In this document: positions 56,193 to 64,000 of the stretch, piece after piece
Layout: each line of letters opens with the position of its first letter
Position numbering within the stretch: position 1 is the first letter of the stretch
Source: Bacillus sp. HNG
GTDB lineage: Bacteria > Bacillota > Bacilli > Bacillales > Bacillaceae_L
Length of the DNA stretch: 64,000 bases
Direction: 5' to 3'
Assembly (NCBI RefSeq): GCF_003400205.1
Contig: NZ_QUQV01000002.1
Coordinates: forward strand, 186,001-250,000
The notes under the pieces: generated by a model
Database searches by the model: none
The model's input: the letters and a program-made list of their open reading frames with translations, nothing else
Told to the model about the DNA's origin: nothing
Translations under genes and position numbers: made by a program

Positions 56193-57296
56193 TTACTCCT
56201 CCCCTTTTTCAAGTATGACTGAAATAATTTTATCTTGCTCATTCTCTGTTAAAAAAGGATGCATAGGAACGGCAAATAGTCCCCTAGATAACGATTCCGC
56301 CACCGGAAAATCGCCTTTTTTATAATTAAGAAATGAGTACACTTCTTGTAAATGTAAACATTGCGGATAGTATACTCCTGTCTGAATTTGTGCATCTAAA
56401 AGCCTTTTCATATGTTCCTTTCGATTCTTAGAATTAATGCAAAATAGGTGATAAATATGAGTTCGATCACTTGCTTCAAGTGGTAATTGCAAATAAGGGG
56501 CATCCTTCAGATGTTCCCAATACCTCTTCGCGAGTTTTCTTCTTTGTTGATTCCACCCATCGAGCCTCGGAAGGATTACTAGTAAAATAGCAGCGTGTAG
56601 TTCATCAAGTCTACTGTTATAACCTATTCTGTCGTGAAAATACTTTCTTGTTGTACCATGAGTACGAAGTTTTCTAATTCTTGCTGCTAGGTCCTTGTCT
56701 GAAGTTGTAATGACTCCACCATCTCCCATCGTTCCAAGATTTTTTGTTGGAAAAAATGAAAAACATGCCGCATCCCCTAAACTCCCTACTTCTCTATTCT
56801 TATAGGAGGCTCCAAATGCTTGACAGGCATCTTCTATTATATAAATACCGTATTTTTTCGATATTTCGGAGATTTCATCCATGTCAGCTGGTTGCCCGAA
56901 CAAATGAACAGGAATAATTGCCTTGGTGGCTGGAGTAATCTTTTTTTCAATTTCTTTTGGATCAATATTGTAGGTAAAAGGGTCTATATCTGCAAATACC
57001 GGTCTAGCACCAACCCGTGATATTGCTTCAGCACTTGCAAAGAACGTAAATGGGGAAGTAATTACTTCATCACCTTCACCTATTCCTAAAGCATCAAGTG
57101 TAAGAACTAGAGCATCTGTACCATTCGCAACAGTTATTGCTTCGTCGACTCCAATTCTTCTTGCAATATTTTCCTCAAGTTCCATCACCTTTGGCCCTAA
57201 AATGTAATGCCCACTATTAATAACTTCATTTATTTCTTGTAAAATCTCTTCTTTCACGCTTTGAAACTGCCGCCCTAAGTCAACTAGATTAAGCAT
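56193..57296 (-). CDS. DegT/DnrJ/EryC1 family sugar aminotransferase
   Basis: 367 residues, PLP-dependent. The Schiff-base lysine is K185 in SFFPTKNLGTMGDGG; other hallmarks are GTDALVLTLDALGIGEGDEVI, IIPVHLFGQPADM, IEDACQAFGASY and the substrate-arm RTHGTTRKYFHDRIGYNSRLDELHAA region. Of the WbpE/WlbC type that transaminates a 3-keto-hexuronate. ATG 57296 has AGGAGAG nine bases upstream; the ATG at 57314 overlaps that site. First gene of the operon. Confidence 0.92.
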   Translation of the reverse strand: MLNLVDLGRQFQSVKEEILQEINEVINSGHYILGPKVMELEENIARRIGVDEAITVANGTDALVLTLDALGIGEGDEVITSPFTFFASAEAISRVGARPVFADIDPFTYNIDPKEIEKKITPATKAIIPVHLFGQPADMDEISEISKKYGIYIIEDACQAFGASYKNREVGSLGDAACFSFFPTKNLGTMGDGGVITTSDKDLAARIRKLRTHGTTRKYFHDRIGYNSRLDELHAAILLVILPRLDGWNQQRRKLAKRYWEHLKDAPYLQLPLEASDRTHIYHLFCINSKNRKEHMKRLLDAQIQTGVYYPQCLHLQEVYSFLNYKKGDFPVAESLSRGLFAVPMHPFLTENEQDKIISVILEKGEE

Positions 57297-57342
57297 TTCT
57301 TCTTCTCTCCTCATTTTATATTCACGTAATAATTTACTTTCA

Positions 57343-57351
57343 TAATCTATG
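57343..57351 (-). promoter_or_regulatory. Partial SigK-type -10 element upstream of the DegT operon
   Basis: CATAGATTA fits CATANNNTA on the minus strand, 47 bp before the start. The -35 position reads CC rather than AC, so support is weaker than for the other sites. Confidence 0.4.
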
Positions 57352-57512
57352 ACTTTTATATAAATTGGGGAACGGCTACTGACTATTATTTATTTCACAT
57401 TTTTTAAGTTAAAAGATTTCTTTCTTTAAAAGGAAAGTATATGGGAAATCATATTAGGCAATTCGCTTTGATTAAAAAGCGTATTTTTATAGTTATTGGG
57501 TAGTTTGTCCCT

Positions 57513-57540
57513 GACAATCAAGTCTTTAAAGCATATTTTA
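57513..57540 (+). promoter_or_regulatory. SigK-type promoter of the nucleotide-sugar dehydrogenase gene
   Basis: GAC, 16-bp spacer, CATATTTTA, 39 bp upstream of the start codon. The remaining part of the 57297-57579 divergent region is A/T-rich with no supported gene. Confidence 0.7.
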
Positions 57541-57579
57541 AGTATGTAGTAAATTTTATGAGATGAGGTGAGCTATTTA

Positions 57580-58887
57580 ATGAGTATAGACGATCCACAG
57601 AAAAAAAATCAAAAAATTGCAGTTATTGGTCAGGGTTACGTAGGTTTACCTTTGTCAGTAATGCTTGCAGAAAAAGGGTATCATGTAATTGGAGTGGATA
57701 ATGATCAAAATAAAATATCCATGCTTCATAAATCTAAAAGTTATATTGGTGATATAGATGACAATAGATTAAAAAAAGTGGTGGATAATGGATGTTTTCG
57801 TGCAACAGCTAATTTTAATGTTCTTGCAGATGTAAATTCAATCATCATTTGTGTACCCACCCCACTAACAAAAGAAAAGACACCTGATTTAAGTTATATC
57901 ATTAGTGCGGGAACTGAAGTTCAAAGCAGATTACAAAAAGGACAGTTAGTCATTCTAGAAAGTTCAACATACCCAGGTACAACGAAAGAAGTATTATTAC
58001 CAATTTTGGAGAAAAGCGGATTACAAGTTGGCACTGATTTCTATTTGGCGAATTCACCAGAAAGAATTGACCCAGGTAATCATAAATTTAAAGTGGAAGA
58101 TATCCCTAAAGTAATTGGGGGAATTACCAAGAATTGCTTGAATGCAGGTTTATCATTCTATAGAGAAGTCTACCAAACGGTAGTACCAGTTTCTTCAACA
58201 GAATCTGCTGAGATAACTAAACTACTTGAAAACACGTTCCGTTTTATCAATATTTCTTTTATAAATGAGATAGCCATACTATGTGACCAATTAAAGGTTA
58301 ACATATGGGAAGTCATTGAAGCGGCTTCAACTAAACCTTATGGTTTTACCCCGTTTTATCCAGGCCCTGGAATCGGTGGGCATTGTATCCCTGTTGACCC
58401 TTTTTATCTTCAATGGAAACTTGGCCAATTAGAAACGAGTAGTGAATTTATCACATTAGCAGATAAAACAAATCAAAGAATGATTGATTATGTTGTAAAT
58501 TGTACAAAAAACCTTTTAAATCCCGTTAAATCCCTTACCTCCGCTAAAATTCTTATTTATGGTATCACCTATAAGAAAGATGTAGCAGATACACGGGATT
58601 CGCCAGCAATTGAAATTATAGAACGATTTAAACAGGTTGGAGCTAACGTTTACTACCATGATCCATATGTACCTTCAATATCAATTGGGAATCATATTTT
58701 TAAAAGTACGAAACTTACGGAAAACATTTTACGCGAAATGGATTGTATCGTCATTTTAACTGACCATTCCGAACTACCATTAGCCAATATTTTAACGTAC
58801 AGTTCGCTTGTTTTTGATACTAGAAATATTACAAAAGGTCTACATGGCAAAGGTCAAGTTATTCGACTAGGGGAAGGCAATCTATAA
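57580..58887 (+). CDS. UDP-N-acetylhexosamine/UDP-glucose 6-dehydrogenase (WbpA/YtcA-like)
   Basis: 435 residues. NAD motif VIGQGYVGLPLS (16-27), VPTPLTKEKTPDL, LESSTYPGTTKEV, and the catalytic Cys269 in GPGIGGHCIPVDPFYLQWK; C-terminal UDP-sugar domain with YGITYKKDVADTRDSPAIEI. The TPDLSYI and STKPYGFTPFYPGPGIGG versions are closer to WbpA/TviB-type UDP-HexNAc dehydrogenases than to UDP-glucose enzymes, but substrate is an inference. B. subtilis YtcA of the spore coat polysaccharide operon is a relative. SigK-type promoter upstream and terminator downstream. ATG 57580 chosen over GTG 57568. Confidence 0.92.
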   Translation: MSIDDPQKKNQKIAVIGQGYVGLPLSVMLAEKGYHVIGVDNDQNKISMLHKSKSYIGDIDDNRLKKVVDNGCFRATANFNVLADVNSIIICVPTPLTKEKTPDLSYIISAGTEVQSRLQKGQLVILESSTYPGTTKEVLLPILEKSGLQVGTDFYLANSPERIDPGNHKFKVEDIPKVIGGITKNCLNAGLSFYREVYQTVVPVSSTESAEITKLLENTFRFINISFINEIAILCDQLKVNIWEVIEAASTKPYGFTPFYPGPGIGGHCIPVDPFYLQWKLGQLETSSEFITLADKTNQRMIDYVVNCTKNLLNPVKSLTSAKILIYGITYKKDVADTRDSPAIEIIERFKQVGANVYYHDPYVPSISIGNHIFKSTKLTENILREMDCIVILTDHSELPLANILTYSSLVFDTRNITKGLHGKGQVIRLGEGNL

Positions 58888-58948
58888 ACGTAGTTTGTGC
58901 CAATATTTAACCATTCAAAGCGATACTTCAGTCACTCGTCAAAATTAT

Positions 58949-58988
58949 AAAACCTCTCATCCTAACCCTAATTTGATGAGAGGTTTTG
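58949..58988 (+). terminator. Terminator of the dehydrogenase gene
   Basis: AAAACCTCTCATC/GATGAGAGGTTTT stem with 13-nt loop; probably bidirectional, serving the small minus-strand gene as well. Confidence 0.88.
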
Positions 58989-58994
58989 CTTTAA

Positions 58995-59114
58995 TTATTT
59001 CCGTACTTTCTTACACCCACAGCCGCCAGATTTTTTCTTAATTTGTTTGGTTTTATTAGAGGAAGAAAAAACCCTAACGCTGTCTGAAGGTTTTTTCTTA
59101 GTATTGTTATCCAT
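58995..59114 (-). CDS. Small basic protein with Cys-Gly-Cys tail, probable spore protein
   Basis: 39 residues, rich in Lys and Ser, ending in KKKSGGCGCKKVRK. A GGAGG site precedes the ATG by seven bases, and a perfect SigK promoter match (59144-59171) lies 30 bp upstream. The two cysteines could crosslink in the coat. Family not recognised. Confidence 0.7.
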   Translation of the reverse strand: MDNNTKKKPSDSVRVFSSSNKTKQIKKKSGGCGCKKVRK

Positions 59115-59143
59115 TTTAATTCCTCCATAGATTGATATAGTAT

Positions 59144-59171
59144 TAATATATGTCCTTTAACAAATATTGTT
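59144..59171 (-). promoter_or_regulatory. SigK-type promoter of the small Cys-tail gene
   Basis: AAC, 16-bp spacer, CATATATTA on the minus strand. Confidence 0.7.
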
Positions 59172-59184
59172 TTCCACGTTCTGC

Positions 59185-59505
59185 CTATTTTTTCTTCTTT
59201 TCATGTATGAGATTGTGAAAGAACCATCCATTTTCCAAGCCTACTGGTTTGCTTTCCGTACGTGATTTCTCGACTTTTTTAATTGGTTCAGTTGATCTTT
59301 TCTGTTTTGCTTCATCCATATTAGATGAAACAAACTGTTGTTTTAGCAGCTCATTTTCTGAACGTAGTTGGTTAATTAGTTCCCTTAATTTTTGGTTTTC
59401 GAATAGTAATTTTTCCTTTTTAATGGATTTATATTTTGATAGCTCCGATTGTAAATGGATAATTTTTTGTTGTAAAATTACTGGATCTCTCGAATTTCGA
59501 TTCAC
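59185..59505 (-). CDS. Coiled-coil protein, probable spore protein
   Basis: 106 residues with a central coiled coil (about 10-60: VILQQKIIHLQSELSKYKSI...LRELINQLRSENELLKQQ) and a basic tail ending IHEKKKK. GTG 59505 has GAAGGAGGGG upstream; the longer frame starts inside that site. The N-terminal coil resembles that of the protein at 60509. A SigK promoter match lies at 59559-59587. Function unknown. Confidence 0.75.
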   Translation of the reverse strand: MNRNSRDPVILQQKIIHLQSELSKYKSIKKEKLLFENQKLRELINQLRSENELLKQQFVSSNMDEAKQKRSTEPIKKVEKSRTESKPVGLENGWFFHNLIHEKKKK

Positions 59506-59558
59506 TGTATACCCCTCCTTCAATATGTCGTGACTCTATATAAAATATTGAATCTACA

Positions 59559-59587
59559 TATCATATGAGCAAAATTCCGCTATTGTC
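59559..59587 (-). promoter_or_regulatory. SigK-type promoter of the coiled-coil gene
   Basis: GAC, 17-bp spacer, CATATGATA on the minus strand, adjacent to and divergent from the next SigK site. Confidence 0.68.
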
Positions 59588-59591
59588 ACAG

Positions 59592-59619
59592 CACACTTGA
59601 CTATCTAAAACATACTATA
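59592..59619 (+). promoter_or_regulatory. SigK-type promoter of the gene at 59672
   Basis: CAC, 16-bp spacer, CATACTATA, about 52 bp before the start codon. Confidence 0.7.
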
Positions 59620-59671
59620 CAGTAGCCCCAATACCCAAAGGGTTATTACAACAAAAAGGAGGAACACACAA

Positions 59672-60391
59672 GTGGATTCAAAGCATCATAACCATCATAA
59701 AGACACAGAACAAGTTTGTATACTGACTAGGAAAATATATGATTGGATCACTCGCCAGATTGACGTAAACCTTTCATTCACAAGACATTTACCTGTGAAA
59801 TTCAAATGTAACGGTCAAACAGAGCGCACACTAGAGGAACTTTGTGAGTTTCTAGACCAATTTCACAACGTATCCGTTAATTGCTTTTTAAGTGATTCAA
59901 TGGGTAATCCAGTTGAAGCTGGCTTCCAAAATGATAATCAAGTTACTGTTCAAGAGATCGGGCAACGCCATCCAGTTACTGTAACATTACCTAATGGTGA
60001 ACAAGTAACTCTTCAAAGGGTAAAAGTTCTAATTAGAGGCTTTATAACAGTAGAAATCCTAGATGAAATGGATCATGTTGTATGTATGACAAAAAAGCCA
60101 ATTCCTTTCGTAACGACTCAAACATTCTTATTATGTGCTCCTGAAGGAACAGAACTTAACGTCCATGTATCATTAGCTGAATGTGATGCAACTTTAATTT
60201 GTGAGTCAGATATCCACCAACTAGATATCAACCTTACTCTATGCCTAGAAGTTCAAACTGAAGCTGATGTGAAACTAGAAATCGAAGCTAGGCACTGTCA
60301 GCCACGTGAAGAAATCCTAGAAGAAGTTGTATTATGTCCAACAGAAAAATTCCCACCCCAATGTCCAGAAGTTTTTCCTGCTCATCATTAA
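59672..60391 (+). CDS. Probable spore coat/exosporium protein, beta-rich
   Basis: 239 residues, His-rich N-terminus (MDSKHHNHHKDTEQV) followed by CILTRKIYDWITRQIDVNLSF, a pattern I associate with Bacillus spore-surface proteins, then a beta-rich body with several isolated cysteines and a Pro-rich C-terminus ending AHH. No membrane segment or signal peptide. GTG start with AAGGAGG nine bases upstream. SigK-type promoter at 59592. Exact family not recognised. Confidence 0.75.
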   Translation: MDSKHHNHHKDTEQVCILTRKIYDWITRQIDVNLSFTRHLPVKFKCNGQTERTLEELCEFLDQFHNVSVNCFLSDSMGNPVEAGFQNDNQVTVQEIGQRHPVTVTLPNGEQVTLQRVKVLIRGFITVEILDEMDHVVCMTKKPIPFVTTQTFLLCAPEGTELNVHVSLAECDATLICESDIHQLDINLTLCLEVQTEADVKLEIEARHCQPREEILEEVVLCPTEKFPPQCPEVFPAHH

Positions 60392-60403
60392 TAAGCACTG
60401 GTT

Positions 60404-60442
60404 AAACTAGACTGTTGAATCATCAGCAGTCTAGTTTATTTT
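60404..60442 (+). terminator. Terminator after the gene at 59672
   Basis: AAACTAGACTG/CAGTCTAGTTT stem followed by ATTTTTG. Confidence 0.85.
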
Positions 60443-60457
60443 TGTTGCGTACAAAAA

Positions 60458-60486
60458 CACAATTTCTACGTTTCTTACATACCTTG
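60458..60486 (+). promoter_or_regulatory. Near-match SigK-type promoter of the gene at 60509
   Basis: CAC, 17-bp spacer, CATACCTTG: one mismatch in the -10 (TG for TA). The start codon is only 22 bp downstream. Confidence 0.45.
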
Positions 60487-60508
60487 TAATGGAGAGGAGG
60501 GAACCCAT

Positions 60509-61306
60509 TTGAAACCAAGACAGCAGCAAGGGCGTCAGGAGGATAAGATCCAACTGAAGCAGCGTATTATTCATTATCAATCTGAAATTGTAGCCTACGA
60601 GCACAAACTGAAATCTCTTCAAGCAAGTATTGAAAAAGAAAAGGTACGAAATCAATTTTTACAGGAAAAATTGTATTCAATTGAGGATCAACAATTGGAG
60701 ACTTATCAAAAGGAAATCTATGAATTAAAGGAAAAACTTACACAACTTGAAGTCGAGCTTGAAGAGGAAAAAAAACGCTCAACACAGCTTCAACAAAAAG
60801 TCGTTTCAGCTAAACATTTAGACGTAGCACCAAAGGAAAAACCTGCTAAAACCTTTGCGAACATTCAAGCCTATTTTGCTCATTCAATCCTTTTTCCCAA
60901 AAATGAAGATGAAAATGTAACAATTATAGGTGATTTCATTATTAGAAATTCTGGTACTTGTAACTTAAACGATATTATTGTTTGCATCAAAATAACACCA
61001 CATGATGCTGGTACACTCAGTGGAAAAATAGCAATAAATAATTCAAAAAACTTGTTAGAGTCGGATATTAATTGGATTTATCTACATGAAAACTGGAAAC
61101 AGAAAATTAAAGAAAATGGCGAATATTGGATAAAGTTTACTAATTCAGACTCACTGAATCCAGGTGAAAGTATTATCTTCCCACAATTTGATATTCGTTG
61201 TTCGATGAATAAAAATAGTCAATCGGTTGTTGTAGATGGTTATGTATATTGTAAGGAAATTCCAATGGGAACTTTTTCTTTTAATAAAATTATAATAAAC
61301 TTTTAA
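60509..61306 (+). CDS. Coiled-coil protein with C-terminal beta domain, probable spore protein
   Basis: 265 residues. A charged coiled coil spans about 10-105 (QLKQRIIHYQSEIVAYEHKL...LEVELEEEKKRSTQLQQKV); a C-terminal domain (about 118-265) has NVTIIGDFIIRNSGTCNLND, GTLSGKIAIN and FPQFDIRCSMN, reminiscent of immunoglobulin-like or DUF11-like folds. TTG start with GGAGGG. No membrane segment. The coil resembles the small protein at 59185. Possible structural linker on the spore surface; function unknown. Confidence 0.75.
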   Translation: MKPRQQQGRQEDKIQLKQRIIHYQSEIVAYEHKLKSLQASIEKEKVRNQFLQEKLYSIEDQQLETYQKEIYELKEKLTQLEVELEEEKKRSTQLQQKVVSAKHLDVAPKEKPAKTFANIQAYFAHSILFPKNEDENVTIIGDFIIRNSGTCNLNDIIVCIKITPHDAGTLSGKIAINNSKNLLESDINWIYLHENWKQKIKENGEYWIKFTNSDSLNPGESIIFPQFDIRCSMNKNSQSVVVDGYVYCKEIPMGTFSFNKIIINF

Positions 61307-61340
61307 GAAGCTGTTTTACTTTTAACAGCTTCTTAAAAGT
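61306..61340 (+). terminator. Terminator after the gene at 60509
   Basis: AAGAAGCTGTT/AACAGCTTCTT stem with 8-nt loop and a following AAAAGTTT. Confidence 0.75.
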
Positions 61341-61456
61341 TTAAATTTTCGCGTTCCTAAGACACTATATACTTCATCAAGTTGGAATCACCTATAAGAA
61401 AACAATACGTACAGTTAATATGAGGAGGAAAATAGAGGTTGATCCTTTCACCTATC

Positions 61457-62239
61457 TCAATTCGAATGAAGCGGGCGGTATCTTACCTTAATAAAATCAC
61501 TTATTAATTTTGCTAATACCATATCTCGTCGGCATACTAAATAATCAACAACTCGTTTTTTATCATCATCTGTAATACCCCAGTCGTCAGGAGTGAAGGC
61601 AACAATCTCGTTTAAAAGATGGATTGGAATTGATTGGATTAAGGAAAGCAGGTTGTAAAATTCCTTTTCGTCTTGAATAAAGCTTGCAATTAATTCATGT
61701 GCTGCACTTTTCATCAGATTTCTGGAATAAGTCGGAAGGTTTATACTTTCCCATGCAAATGAACCAAACAAATCAGCATGATCTATAATAATTAGCTTAT
61801 GTTTACCTTCTAATTCTTCTTTAAAAAGAACATTTTTCCTTGTTCGATCTTGGTTATATAGCCAGTAATCCATGATAATAATTCCAGCAAGTTGTTCTAG
61901 GTTAATGATATTAGGGGAAGTTAGTTCATGTGCATTTTTACAGTTTGGAATATACTCAATAGCAAATTGTGTATCTGTATATTTTATAAATTTAGCGTCG
62001 GTTAACTTACTTAATTGGCTTTCTGGGATTTGTACAAATCTACTAGCTGGAACTGGCAACTGTAAATAACGAGCAATAGAATATCCAATCCATTCATTAA
62101 AAAGTATCTTTTCCTGTCCTTCTTTTATAAATTTCACAATATACTTCTTACCATTATCAAATGAAAACAGGTGAGCATTATTAGATTTCCCTTCAAATAA
62201 TTGGTGATATTTAATTGGTTGAATGTCGAGCACCTCCAT
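61457..62239 (-). CDS. HipA-like / CotS-like kinase-fold protein
   Basis: About 260 residues. A putative ATP-binding lobe (AHLFSFDNGKKYIVKFIKEGQEKILFNEWIG has the conserved VKF lysine) and a catalytic segment MDYWLYNQDRTRKNVLF followed by IIIDHADLFGSFAWE, which fits the D-x4-N and metal-binding Asp of HipA/APH-type kinases. There is no HipB-type antitoxin. The frame runs to GTG 62275, overlapping the upstream glycosyltransferase; ATG 62239 is a plausible start, but no start has a well-spaced Shine-Dalgarno site. Substrate unknown, perhaps a spore protein or glycan. Confidence 0.7.
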   Translation of the reverse strand: MEVLDIQPIKYHQLFEGKSNNAHLFSFDNGKKYIVKFIKEGQEKILFNEWIGYSIARYLQLPVPASRFVQIPESQLSKLTDAKFIKYTDTQFAIEYIPNCKNAHELTSPNIINLEQLAGIIIMDYWLYNQDRTRKNVLFKEELEGKHKLIIIDHADLFGSFAWESINLPTYSRNLMKSAAHELIASFIQDEKEFYNLLSLIQSIPIHLLNEIVAFTPDDWGITDDDKKRVVDYLVCRRDMVLAKLISDFIKVRYRPLHSN

Positions 62240-63314
62240 GCAGTTCTTGAAGTAATCTGACATAGGTTTCTGCACATACAGAAATTGAAAAACAGGACTC
62301 TACCCGTTCCCTAGCATTATCCGACAATATTTGATAATACTCAGGTGCTTCCATGATTTGATAAATTTTATTTACTGCTTCTCTTGCATTTTCCTCCTTA
62401 TATAATAATCCGGTCTTTCCATCCTCTATTATTTCTGGGATTGAGGAGATCCCTGGTGCAACTACTGGTACTCCGCAAGCCATTGATTCTATAAATGTGT
62501 TTCCAAAAGATTCACCTTTGGTGGTAGCAATTGTACAACCACCAGATTGTTTAACTTTTGAGTACATATGTGGCATCTCGTGATATGGGACAACCGGATA
62601 CCATTTGACAATATCGGTGAGACTATTTTCATACCAATAATCTTCAAATTCATCACGTTGAACACTGTTTGCTCCACCGATAATCCAAATTTCAATGTCT
62701 ACTCTTTCATTTTTAATTAAATGGGCAATCTCCATTAGTAACTTCCAGTTTTTACGACCATCTAATCTTCCAATATAGGCAACTACCTTTTTTCCTTCAG
62801 AAGGAATAGGTTCAATATTTAAATGGGTATCTTTAGGACTCAGTGGTTTAAAAAACTCTGTATCAATTCCGTTAAAAATTACCTCATAAGGTGCCTTTGA
62901 GTCAATTAAAATCGACGTTAAGCGTTTTTGGTGAACGGAGGGAACTATTATACGTTCAGGTTGGACATAATCAAAATCAGGAAGGTGTCTATTTAATTTG
63001 ATAATCTCCGGGGTCCTCGCCTCGATTAATACAGGGCCTTTGAACTTTGCTTTTCTAATCCACTTGTAGCCCTTTTTCGTGTCACAAACAATGATCACAT
63101 CATAATTGTTTTTTTGTATGATCTCGATAATTTCCTTTTCATCACTTGTAAGAAAAACATTCGCAACATCTTCCATAATATGCATTCCACCAAGATCTTT
63201 AACATACATAAAATCTGTTTGGATTCCGTATTTTTTGAAATAGACTGCGCGGTTACGCCAGCCCGCATTTACACCCCCAACAGTTAATAGGCGCCAAATA
63301 ACTAATACCTTCAA
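62211..63314 (-). CDS. Family 4 glycosyltransferase (CotSA-like)
   Basis: 367 residues, GT-B fold: MKVLVIWRLLTVGGVNAGWRN, KKVVAYIGRLDGRKNWKLLM and the donor motif ESFGNTFIESMACGVPVVAPGISSIPEI with E-x7-E. Similar in size and type to CotSA of B. subtilis, which lies beside the kinase-like CotS and CotI genes. TTG start has AGGAGGG upstream. Overlaps the kinase-like gene downstream and follows another kinase-like gene by 33 bp. Confidence 0.88.
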   Translation of the reverse strand: MKVLVIWRLLTVGGVNAGWRNRAVYFKKYGIQTDFMYVKDLGGMHIMEDVANVFLTSDEKEIIEIIQKNNYDVIIVCDTKKGYKWIRKAKFKGPVLIEARTPEIIKLNRHLPDFDYVQPERIIVPSVHQKRLTSILIDSKAPYEVIFNGIDTEFFKPLSPKDTHLNIEPIPSEGKKVVAYIGRLDGRKNWKLLMEIAHLIKNERVDIEIWIIGGANSVQRDEFEDYWYENSLTDIVKWYPVVPYHEMPHMYSKVKQSGGCTIATTKGESFGNTFIESMACGVPVVAPGISSIPEIIEDGKTGLLYKEENAREAVNKIYQIMEAPEYYQILSDNARERVESCFSISVCAETYVRLLQELHGGARHSTN

Positions 63315-63347
63315 ATTTACCCTCCTTTACATAAATACACCAACTTA

Positions 63348-64000
63348 TCAATAACTCACAGTTTTCATTTTAGAAGCGTAAACTTTCATTTTTTGCTGAC
63401 CTATTTTATTTTGTAAGCTACTTTCTTTTTTACTTTTCTTTTTCTTAGTGTATATATACTCACGTTCAAGCTCTTCTATATTTGTTTTAACATATTCTAG
63501 ATCCATTCCTCTTGCGATTAAGGTCCTAATCCATTGCTCTTTATGAACCTTTCTAACTAAATCTCTAATTTTTGAATTCCATTCTTTTTTTCCTGTTAAT
63601 AATATTTTTGCTTCTTTTTTTAATTTCTTTGGGTTTATATCTTCCTGCGAAAAGTATTTTTCGTGTAATAAGGATGCATATTTTTCCATCTCTATATAAT
63701 TCTGCCAGTCTTCGAATAACTCTGGTGCCATTTCTCTTACATACTCTAAAAACATTTCTTTATATTCATTTCCAAGACTATTTAGTAATTTTCGTGGATA
63801 TGGGTAGACGCGATTTCTCCATACCGTCGTACCAACATCCAAGACCTTTAAACTCCCATCATCCTGAACAAAAATATGCCGTTTATGATGATCAATTCTT
63901 TCAAGTCCAATTTTCTTGAATGTAATTAGTAGGTGTATTAGCTTTTCTGCTAAATTTTTTGTTAAAGGCTGTGATTGCAAATATTCTCGTAAATCAATTC
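63348..64000 (-). CDS. Kinase-fold protein, partial (cut by right edge)
   Basis: At least 217 residues are visible, and the frame remains open past the window edge, so TTG 63980 is not the true start. The segment LLITFKKIGLERIDHHKRHIFVQDDGSLKVLDVG fits the catalytic and metal-binding loops of a protein-kinase-like fold (HHKRHIFV, then VLDVG), without the usual DFG. The C-terminal third is very basic (TKKKKSKKESSLQNK), possibly binding an anionic spore layer. Upstream of the CotSA-like glycosyltransferase in the same direction. Confidence 0.65.
   Translation of the reverse strand, partial: IDLREYLQSQPLTKNLAEKLIHLLITFKKIGLERIDHHKRHIFVQDDGSLKVLDVGTTVWRNRVYPYPRKLLNSLGNEYKEMFLEYVREMAPELFEDWQNYIEMEKYASLLHEKYFSQEDINPKKLKKEAKILLTGKKEWNSKIRDLVRKVHKEQWIRTLIARGMDLEYVKTNIEELEREYIYTKKKKSKKESSLQNKIGQQKMKVYASKMKTVSY

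Noticed and set aside
61426-61490. Short plus-strand ORFs after GAGGAGG near 61431
   Set aside because: Frames of 21-23 codons overlap the 3' end of the kinase-like gene; too short to support.
61457-62275. HipAB toxin-antitoxin module
   Set aside because: No HipB-like helix-turn-helix gene is adjacent and the neighbours are glycan genes; a kinase role on the spore surface is more likely.

Overview
The window looks like the chromosome of an endospore-forming member of the Bacillaceae (Bacillus sensu lato; genus not resolvable from sequence alone). Support: an alpha/beta-type SASP, SpoVIF, YjcZ- and Spo0E-like proteins, a SigI/RsgI pair, SAM-I riboswitches, and gene order resembling the ykoU-ykoV / sigI-rsgI / sspD / ktrD / ogt / mtn / spo0E region of Bacillus subtilis.

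Layout. 1-10.2 kb: left-edge Spo0E-like fragment, a CbpA-like c-di-AMP receptor, and the complete methionine salvage pathway in two SAM-riboswitch transcription units (mtnWXBD on minus, mtnKA on plus) with mtnE and mtnU divergent between them; then ogt. 10-22 kb: chemoreceptor, B12-binding radical SAM protein, small spore-type proteins, KtrD, SASP, RsgI/SigI and the Ku-LigD end-joining pair. 22-32 kb: RND exporter, OpuA glycine betaine transporter with a divergent GbsR-type regulator, an Xre-TPR (RRNPP-type) regulator with an unlisted 39-aa exported peptide directly downstream, and a PTS EIIA protein. 32-44 kb: KinB-like sensor kinase, SRAP protein, two DUF421 proteins, SstT, an atypical pyruvate kinase homologue, tRNA-Val, a c-di-AMP riboswitch driving a dicarboxylate symporter, and yjcH/yjcG/yjcF. 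44-64 kb: spore-surface region with SpoVIF, YjcZ, coiled-coil proteins, a threonine-rich collagen-like protein of about 174 Gly-X-Y triplets, several glycosyltransferases, nucleotide-sugar enzymes, a DUF4855 protein and kinase-like genes at the right edge.

How genes work together. Eight matches to the SigK promoter pattern (AC, 16-17 bp, CATANNNTA) lie just upstream of genes between 44.4 and 59.7 kb, including the nucleotide-sugar dehydrogenase, so I read this stretch as a late mother-cell regulon building and glycosylating the spore surface. The dehydrogenase, Gfo/Idh/MocA oxidoreductase, DegT aminotransferase and hexapeptide acyltransferase match the enzyme types of a WbpA-B-E-D route to a UDP-diacetamido-uronic acid; the collagen-like protein is the obvious acceptor candidate. 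A second theme is c-di-AMP and osmotic/potassium control: CbpA-like protein, KtrD, CBS-tailed OpuAA and the ydaO-type riboswitch.

Non-coding structure is rich: three copies of a hairpin-rich dispersed repeat that abut gene ends, three other palindromic repeats, a 20-bp tandem array and two adjacent 52/53-bp arrays.
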